Made by a program: the position numbers and the translations under genes. 10,814 nt of DNA, from NCBI GenBank assembly GCA_946480655.1, contig CAMLKN010000064.1, positions 1-10,814 of the forward strand, written 5' to 3'. The stretch is from an uncultured Devosia sp. Lineage in GTDB: Bacteria > Pseudomonadota > Alphaproteobacteria > Rhizobiales > Devosiaceae. Under the pieces are notes generated by a model. It did no database searches, had not been told where the DNA came from, and was given only the letters and a program-made list of their open reading frames with translations. Shown here one piece after another: positions 6,582 through 10,814 of this stretch (the first letter of the stretch is position 1; each line of letters begins with the position of its first letter).

Positions 6582-7553
6582 ATGAAGCGCGCCGTTTATT
6601 CCCAATTCGGAACCCCGGAAAAAGTCCTCTCGTGGCAGGAGGTGGAGCGGCCGCAACCCGGGCCCGGACAGGTGCTGGTCCGGATGGTGCTGTCTCCGGT
6701 TCACAATCATGACCTGATGACGATCGCGGGCCACTATGGCTTCAAGCCGAGCCTGCCGGCGGTGCCCGGTACCGAGGCGGTCGGTATTGTTGAGGCTCTC
6801 GGCGAGGGCGTTACCAATCTCAAGGTCGGCCAGCGCGTGGCCGGTGGCGCGGAGGCCGCCTGGGCGGATTACTATCTCGCCAATGCCGCGCGGCTCGTGC
6901 CGGTGCCGGACAGCGTCAGCGACGAAACCGCCTGCCAGCTGGTATCCATGCCGCTGAGTGCCAAGATGCTGCTCGACACGCTTGGCGTGAAGGCCGGTGA
7001 CTGGATAGCGCTCAATGCCGCCAATGGTGCGGTGGGCAAGCTTGTGGCTCAATATGGCCGGGAATTGGGCATCAACGTCCTGGGGCTGGTGCGCCGCGCT
7101 GCCGCGGTCGACGAAATGGCGCGTCTCGGCATCGCCAATGTGGTGGCGACCGAGGGTGGCGACTGGCGCGAGACGGTCAAGGCCATGACGGGTGGCGCGC
7201 CGATCATCCGGGGGATCGAGTCGCTGGGTGGCGAAGGCGCCAGCGACCTGGCCAGCGTGCTGGCGGATGGGGCTGAGCTCATCAGCTTCGGCGCCATGAC
7301 CGGGCGCCCGCTGAAGCTCCCGGCCGGCGAATTGCTGTTTCGCGGCCTGACCGTCAAGGGCTTCTGGGGTGCCAAGCCGCCGGTCAAGCCCGAGCGCATC
7401 GGCGAGCTTCTCGGCGAACTGGTCCGCGATGCGGCGAGCGGCAAGCTCGTCTTGGAGATCGAAAAGGCCTATCCTGTCGAAGAGGTGGCGGAAGCCGCCC
7501 GCGCCAGCGGCGAGCCGGGACGCAAGGGCAAAGTGGCCATTCGGGGTCAGTGA
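6582..7553 (+). CDS. Zinc-free MDR oxidoreductase, 2-enoyl thioester reductase-like
   Basis: This 323-residue NAD(P)H-dependent medium-chain reductase (quinone oxidoreductase / enoyl reductase group) has an N-terminal GroES-like half with PGTEAVGIVEALGEGV (62-77). A Rossmann half contains NAANGAVGKLVAQYG (145-159), the form of the nucleotide motif typical of 2-enoyl thioester reductases rather than alcohol dehydrogenases. The cysteine/histidine ligands of zinc MDRs are absent. GHYGFKPSLPAVPG (50-63) aligns with the region of mitochondrial enoyl reductases that holds their catalytic tyrosine, so Tyr52 is a candidate for that role; KGFWGAKPP (259-267) also fits them. It probably reduces an alpha,beta-unsaturated carbonyl, thioester or quinone; the true substrate cannot be read from sequence. 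It stands alone after psuK with its own promoter-like region and runs into the convergent siderophore reductase gene with a 7-base overlap. Confidence 0.85.
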   Translation: MKRAVYSQFGTPEKVLSWQEVERPQPGPGQVLVRMVLSPVHNHDLMTIAGHYGFKPSLPAVPGTEAVGIVEALGEGVTNLKVGQRVAGGAEAAWADYYLANAARLVPVPDSVSDETACQLVSMPLSAKMLLDTLGVKAGDWIALNAANGAVGKLVAQYGRELGINVLGLVRRAAAVDEMARLGIANVVATEGGDWRETVKAMTGGAPIIRGIESLGGEGASDLASVLADGAELISFGAMTGRPLKLPAGELLFRGLTVKGFWGAKPPVKPERIGELLGELVRDAASGKLVLEIEKAYPVEEVAEAARASGEPGRKGKVAIRGQ

Positions 7554-8353
7554 TCCTCATGGGCGTCGGCGACGCCCAGGTGCCAGTAGCCGGCGGCTTT
7601 GACCCATTCGGGGTTGAAGCCGCGTTCATCGACCAGGTGTGTCTTGACGGCGCGGGCCATGTTCACTTCGCCGGCAATGAAGGCATAGGCGTCGCCTTGC
7701 GGCAGCTCGGCGCAGGCGATGGCGTCGCGGATGAGGGTCGTGGTGCCGGCAGCAGCGCCATTGCGATGCACGTAAATGAGCGTCACGTCGGCAGCGGTCT
7801 CGAAACTCTGCTCCTCGGACCGGTCTTCAACCTCGAGGACGGCCACGACCCTGGTGCCTGCCGGGAGTTCTTCGATGCGGCGGCCGATGGCCGGCAGGGC
7901 GGTTTCATCGCCGGCCAGCAGGTACCATTCGAAGGCCAGAGGGACGACCTGCGATCCGCGCGGTCCGCCGATGACAAGGGTGTCGCCGGCTTTGACCCCG
8001 GCAGCCCAGCTTGCGGCCGGGCCATCGCCATGAAGCACGAAATCGAGCTCGATCCAGCCTTCGGCAACGCTCCAGTAGCGGGGCGTGTAATCCCGCATTT
8101 CCCGGACCGTGCCCGGGGGGAACTGAACGCCATTGGGTCCCAGGGGCGGCAGTTCCGACGGGGTGCCATCGGCAAAGAAGAAGGCCTTGATGTGGTCGGC
8201 ATGGCCGAGAGAGGCGAAGCCGGACATGTCGCCCTTGAGCCGAACGCGGCGCATCAGCGGGGTGATATCAGTGATAGCCGTGACCGTGAGCAAACGCAGT
8301 TTCGTCTCGTGGCGGAAGCGCTGGATGGCGCGCAGGTCGGCGATTTCGGTCAT
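7547..8353 (-). CDS. Siderophore-interacting FAD-dependent ferric reductase
   Basis: This cytoplasmic flavoprotein of the SIP/ViuB family is expected to reduce ferric siderophore complexes and release iron. It has 268 residues. The N-terminal FAD-binding barrel contains the flavin motif RDYTPR (87-92) followed by Tyr93-Trp94, then LDFVLHG and GDTLVIGGPRGS (123-134). The C-terminal half has YLLAGDETALPAI (144-156) and the family ending AGEVNMARAVKTHL (227-240) with GYWHLG (255-260). The ATG at 8353 is supported by AGGA 7 bases upstream and by the usual family start; the open frame to 8578 is upstream non-coding. No siderophore receptor or transporter is in the window, so the siderophore is unknown. 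A TGA-N9-TCA element at its presumed transcription start suggests iron-responsive repression. Confidence 0.92.
   Translation of the reverse strand: MTEIADLRAIQRFRHETKLRLLTVTAITDITPLMRRVRLKGDMSGFASLGHADHIKAFFFADGTPSELPPLGPNGVQFPPGTVREMRDYTPRYWSVAEGWIELDFVLHGDGPAASWAAGVKAGDTLVIGGPRGSQVVPLAFEWYLLAGDETALPAIGRRIEELPAGTRVVAVLEVEDRSEEQSFETAADVTLIYVHRNGAAAGTTTLIRDAIACAELPQGDAYAFIAGEVNMARAVKTHLVDERGFNPEWVKAAGYWHLGVADAHEDH
7560..7578. terminator. Perfect 19-base dyad at a convergent gene junction
   Basis: TGGGCGTCG and CGACGCCCA flank a single G, 7 bases after the MDR stop and inside the last codons of the siderophore reductase gene. As RNA it forms at least a 7-pair stem with a 5-base loop on either strand. 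There is no U-tract. It may end or pause the MDR transcript, or be chance. Confidence 0.35.
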
Positions 8354-8363
8354 GACATAATCC

Positions 8364-8378
8364 TGAATGTTTTCATCA
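8364..8378. promoter_or_regulatory. Iron-operator-like TGA-N9-TCA site
   Basis: The 15-base site reads TGATGAAAACATTCA in the direction of the siderophore reductase gene, 11-25 bases before its ATG. TGA-N9-TCA is the form described for the iron-responsive operator of RirA in rhizobia. It overlaps the transcription start predicted from the promoter just upstream, where repression would work. The motif has only six fixed positions, so chance is possible. Confidence 0.4.
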
Positions 8379-8381
8379 GCA

Positions 8382-8408
8382 ATTATGCCTGCGGCGGAGC
8401 GATGGCAA
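8382..8408 (-). promoter_or_regulatory. Promoter of the siderophore reductase gene
   Basis: On the minus strand TTGCCA (8408-8403) and CATAAT (8387-8382) are each five of six to consensus, with a short 15-base spacer. The start would be near 8375, giving a leader of about 20 bases. Confidence 0.4.
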
Positions 8409-8500
8409 GGGCCGGGACATGAAGCTTCCGTAATCTGGGCAGCCATGCGCGGCCGGGGGTGGTCCGCGCCGGCGGAGGCTGGCAAGCTGTGGTCCCATAC

Positions 8501-8504
8501 AGGA
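8501..8504 (+). promoter_or_regulatory. Ribosome binding site of the HPP gene
   Basis: AGGA lies 6 bases before the ATG at 8511. It favours this start over in-frame codons at 8367 and 8444, which would add an unlikely polar extension. Confidence 0.6.
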
Positions 8505-8510
8505 TGGACC

Positions 8511-9035
8511 ATGCACCGGCTCATTGCCCGTTTCATTGCCCGGCACGAACCCCGCAGTGACTGGCGGGTGCATGCCAAGTCGGCGACCGCGACGGCCGCG
8601 GCGGTGACGCTGATCGGCTATCTCTCGGCGGTGACCGGCCTGCCGCTTCTCCTGGCGCCCTTGGGACCGACGGCGCTGGTCATCTTCGGCCAGCCCGAAT
8701 CCACCAATGCGCAGCCGATCAATATCTTCGCCGGGTACTTCATCGGCACGGTCATGGCCGTTCTGGCCATGTCGGTGTCGCCGGAACCATTCTGGCTGGC
8801 AACGCTCTGCGTTGGGCTGGTCATGCTGATCATGCTGGTGCTGCGCGTGACCCACCCGCCAGCGGCAGCCGTGCCGCTGCTCACATATTCGGGCCGGGTC
8901 GATGCGCTGACCCTGTTCGTGGTGCTGTTCGTGGCCTGCAGTCTGCTGGTGCTGCTCGGCACCATCCTCCATCGCCTGCCACCGCAGCGGCGGCGCTATC
9001 CGCTGCCGCTGGCGCAGGAGATCGAGAAGGAATAG
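8511..9035 (+). CDS. HPP-family integral membrane protein
   Basis: This small inner-membrane protein of 174 residues has the HPP domain. The family trademarks are PLGPTALVIFG (50-60), the PES...AQP stretch (62-69) and the name-giving THPPAAAVPLL (114-124), where His115-Pro116-Pro117 is the HPP motif. Hydrophobic segments are at about 27-60 (likely two passes), 71-90, 95-113 and 132-152. A basic, proline-rich tail (155-174) is probably cytoplasmic. An HPP protein of plant chloroplasts has been reported to carry nitrite; for the bacterial members the function is mostly unknown, so transport is only a possibility. It is divergent from the siderophore reductase and converges on the next gene, with one base between the stops. 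It may be monocistronic; I saw no clear promoter. Confidence 0.85.
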   Translation: MHRLIARFIARHEPRSDWRVHAKSATATAAAVTLIGYLSAVTGLPLLLAPLGPTALVIFGQPESTNAQPINIFAGYFIGTVMAVLAMSVSPEPFWLATLCVGLVMLIMLVLRVTHPPAAAVPLLTYSGRVDALTLFVVLFVACSLLVLLGTILHRLPPQRRRYPLPLAQEIEKE

Positions 9036-9036
9036 C

Positions 9037-10350
9037 TCAGAGCCCGAGCAGACGGTCCTGTTCCTGGCGGAGCGCATAGAGCCGCGTGGTGACATCGGGC
9101 GTCGCATTGGCGCTGGTGATCAGTTCGCCCTTCTTGACCGGCGCCGTCACCTTGCCGCCTTCGAGGAGGCCGACGGGCAGGGCGCCGGCGGCACGAGCGT
9201 CCACCACGGTCATGGCATAGGAGCGGTAGCAGGTCTCGCCAATGGCATCGAGTGCCTCGCCGGGCTTCAAATCCCGCTTGGCCACGGCGCAGACTTCGGC
9301 CACCGGGCGCGGCAGGGGCACCATATCCGGCTTGCCATGGATCATGATGCGCGCGCAGGTCAGCGGCACTTCGAGGCTGGTCAGGTGATAGGGCCGGAAG
9401 AAGCCGTAATAGGGGCCATGGCCAATGTGGAGGTCATCCATGCGCTCGATGATGCGGGGATGCTCGGCCTTGACGATGACGAAGACGCCCGGCGCCACGC
9501 CCTTGCCGATGGTGAAGTCGACGACACCCGAGCGGTTGAGAATGCCGCCATCGGCCTTGGGAATGAGCACCTTGGCCATGTCGTCGCGATGGGTGGCCGG
9601 CCCGTGCATGCCCGGCACGTCGGGCACGAGGCCGGTGGCATTGGCGATGGCGGTCATTTCTACGGCAGTCTTGGAGCCGTCGACGAATTCCACCAGCATG
9701 CGCGGGTTCATGTTCCGGCGCGTGGCTTCCTCGCGATAGTCGTCGGGGACGGCATCGTGCTTCAAGGGGTTGTTCTTGCCCTTGCCGGCGGCGACGATGT
9801 CGAGGCCGAGGGCCGAGACGAATTCGATCAGTTCCATGCACGACGACGGCTCGTCGCCCGCGCCCACCGAATAGACGACGCCGAGCCGGTCGGCCTGGGC
9901 CTTGAGATACGGGCCGATGGTGACATCGGCCTCGACATTCATCATCACCACATGCTTGCCATGCTCCATGGCGAGCAGATCGTAGTCGGCGGCGACGCCC
10001 GGCTTGCCGGTGGCGTCGATGACGACATCGATATTGGGGGTGGTGACCAGCGTCTCGGCCGAGGTCACGGCGATCTTGCCCTGTTCGATGGCGGCGGTGG
10101 CGGCGGCGGGGGTGTCGACCACCTTGCCCATGGAGTTCTCGCCATAGGCGATGGTCATGGCGTCGAGTGCGGTATGCGGGCGGCGGGTGGCAATGGCCGC
10201 CATCTCGATCCCCTGCATCAGGCTCATCTGGGTGACGAGGTCGGTGCCCATCTCGCCCGAGCCGATGACGCCGACGCGAATGGTCTTGCCGCTTTCGGCG
10301 CGCTGGGCGAGGTCACGGGCAATGCCGGTGAGGGCGATCTTGGGGGGCAT
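9037..10350 (-). CDS. Rossmann-fold dehydrogenase-like protein with C-terminal SAF domain
   Basis: This 437-residue cytoplasmic protein is of the type often labelled homoserine dehydrogenase-like or SAF-domain protein. The NAD(P)-binding fold starts at about 24, with IRVGVIGSGEMGTDL (24-38) carrying the glycine motif; VVIDATGKPGVAADYD (109-124) and GKHVVMMNVEADV (131-143) resemble homoserine dehydrogenase NAD-binding domains. The middle has conserved-looking GAGDEPSSCMELIEF (163-177) and GKGKNNPLKHDA (189-200), possibly the active site. From about 350, VAEVCAVAKRDLKPGEALD leads into a SAF-type beta-clip domain (to about 418), as in altronate dehydratase and sialic acid synthase relatives. It is not a true homoserine dehydrogenase by layout. 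The substrate is unknown; a branched or short sugar acid or polyol derivative is a guess from SAF relatives. The ATG at 10350 was preferred over a TTG at 10428 because the family fold starts nearby and a promoter-like pair lies between the two. Confidence 0.8.
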   Translation of the reverse strand: MPPKIALTGIARDLAQRAESGKTIRVGVIGSGEMGTDLVTQMSLMQGIEMAAIATRRPHTALDAMTIAYGENSMGKVVDTPAAATAAIEQGKIAVTSAETLVTTPNIDVVIDATGKPGVAADYDLLAMEHGKHVVMMNVEADVTIGPYLKAQADRLGVVYSVGAGDEPSSCMELIEFVSALGLDIVAAGKGKNNPLKHDAVPDDYREEATRRNMNPRMLVEFVDGSKTAVEMTAIANATGLVPDVPGMHGPATHRDDMAKVLIPKADGGILNRSGVVDFTIGKGVAPGVFVIVKAEHPRIIERMDDLHIGHGPYYGFFRPYHLTSLEVPLTCARIMIHGKPDMVPLPRPVAEVCAVAKRDLKPGEALDAIGETCYRSYAMTVVDARAAGALPVGLLEGGKVTAPVKKGELITSANATPDVTTRLYALRQEQDRLLGL

Positions 10351-10377
10351 GGGCGGTCCAGTTCTGGTTCGGCCGAT

Positions 10378-10406
10378 GCGATAGCGCTGTGTGGCGGCGG
10401 GGGCAA
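10378..10406 (-). promoter_or_regulatory. Promoter-like pair before the SAF dehydrogenase gene
   Basis: On the minus strand TTGCCC (10406-10401) and TATCGC (10383-10378) are 17 bases apart. This would place the start near 10371 and leave a leader of about 20 bases before the ATG at 10350. The elements are only partly like consensus, but the spacing is ideal. Confidence 0.35.
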
Positions 10407-10451
10407 GGTTTTCCGGCGCCTCTGCCAATCATCCACACTGCCAACCCCACC

Positions 10452-10542
10452 GTGCCGCCCTCGGGCCCGACCCGAGGGCCAGTGGCAACAAGCATGGCGT
10501 GCGGGTGGTGAGCGGTCCTCGGGTCAAGCCCGAGGACGGCAC
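10452..10542. repeat. Inverted pair of dyad elements
   Basis: Two 29-base units face each other across 33 bases. The first (10452-10480) holds CCCTCGGG-CCCGA-CCCGAGGG. The second (10514-10542), read on the minus strand, starts with the same GTGCCG and holds TCCTCGGG-CTTGA-CCCGAGGA. They match at all but a few positions, and most changes keep the stem paired (C-G for T-A). Dyads of this kind are scattered between genes in many alphaproteobacteria, so this is likely a small REP-like mobile or structural repeat rather than a gene signal. Either hairpin could also stop transcription. Confidence 0.7.
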
Positions 10543-10563
10543 AGTGAAATTCGACGGCCAAGT

Positions 10564-10710
10564 GCGCCACTGGCGCGCTCAGTCCCTTCGGGCGGCTGAT
10601 CGCCCTGCGAGCATAGCTCTCCGGGCCTCTGACCCTCCAACCGCGCCACTGGCGCGTTTGGCCGCTATGCGGACGGGCGGATCGCCTTTCGAGCATAGCT
10701 CTCCAGGCCT
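10564..10710. repeat. Two tandem copies of a dyad-bearing unit
   Basis: GCGCCACTGGCGCG occurs at 10564-10577 and again at 10643-10656, each a near-perfect dyad. CGAGCATAGCTCTCC occurs at 10608-10622 and 10690-10704, also containing a dyad (GAGC-ATA-GCTC) and followed by GGCCT. The copies are about 65 and 68 bases long with a spacing of 79-82 bases; the ends are identical and the centres have diverged, sharing GCGG and GATCGCC. No open frame or RNA gene fits. It is probably an intergenic repeat family member that was duplicated here. Confidence 0.65.
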
Positions 10711-10814
10711 ATTCGGCTCGGATCGCTCCACCGGAGCGCTCCGCCCTTTCAGGGACGCCTCATAGTTAGCAATTCTTAAACCGTTCGGGCTGAATATGCT
10801 TTCTGGAGAAGACT
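10711..10814. other. Repeat-flanking end of window with AT-richer segment
   Basis: GCTCC-ACC-GGAGC (10726-10738) is one more short dyad. From about 10760 the base composition turns AT-rich (GTTAGCAATTCTTAAACC), and GGAG at 10805-10808 could be a Shine-Dalgarno sequence for a plus-strand gene starting just beyond the window. No start codon is visible, so this is only a hint. Confidence 0.3.

Noticed and set aside
8367..8510. Longer HPP protein starting at 8367 or 8444
   Set aside because: The extension overlaps the divergent promoter and operator and is not hydrophobic or family-like; the ATG at 8511 has AGGA at good spacing.
10351..10428. TTG start adding 26 residues to the SAF dehydrogenase
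   Set aside because: A better ATG lies at 10350 near the start of the fold, and a promoter-like pair falls inside the extension.
9337..10599. 420-codon plus-strand frame opposite the SAF dehydrogenase gene and running into the repeats
   Set aside because: The His/Gly/Asp-rich translation is typical of antisense frames in GC-rich genes, and the end runs through repeat DNA.
10436..10760. CRISPR-like array at the right end
   Set aside because: There are only two copies of each unit, the units are themselves dyads of unequal length, and the spacing holds related rather than unique sequence.

Overview
The window looks like chromosomal DNA from a GC-rich alphaproteobacterium, most likely of the Hyphomicrobiales (a Devosia-like organism is my best guess). 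This rests on the high GC content, strongly G/C-biased third codon positions, tightly packed genes with ATGA overlaps, and short dyad repeats built on CTCGGG..CCCGAG, a type I associate with this group. The genus is an inference. I saw no tRNA, rRNA, CRISPR array, transposase or phage gene.

Left part (about 150-4210, minus strand): a complete polyamine ABC importer operon in the E. coli order potF-potG-potH-potI, read right to left. It comprises a periplasmic binding protein, an ATPase and two EAA-loop permeases. A strong intrinsic terminator or attenuator lies between potF and potG. potG/potH overlap by ATGA, and potH/potI are one base apart. The system should import putrescine or a related polyamine.

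Middle (4211-6468): a 441-base divergent intergenic region with several dyads, one of which folds perfectly only as RNA of the potF leader. Then comes a coupled psuG-psuK pair on the plus strand for pseudouridine breakdown: the kinase makes pseudouridine 5'-phosphate and the glycosidase splits it to uracil and ribose 5-phosphate. No nucleoside transporter is next to it.

Right part (6469-10350): a zinc-free MDR oxidoreductase resembling 2-enoyl thioester reductases (plus), with a TTGAC-N6-GTCAA dyad over its presumed promoter. It converges, with a 7-base overlap, on a siderophore-interacting FAD reductase (minus), which has a TGA-N9-TCA iron-operator-like site at its promoter. Divergent from that is a small HPP-family membrane protein (plus), which converges at a one-base gap on a Rossmann-SAF dehydrogenase-like protein of unknown substrate (minus).

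Right edge (10351-10814): non-coding and rich in repeats, with an inverted pair of dyad elements followed by two tandem copies of another dyad-bearing unit. An AT-richer end with a GGAG motif may belong to a gene beyond the window. Most of the window is recognisable metabolism and transport. I found no convincing new multi-gene system; the best leads are regulatory structures and one enzyme without an assigned substrate.
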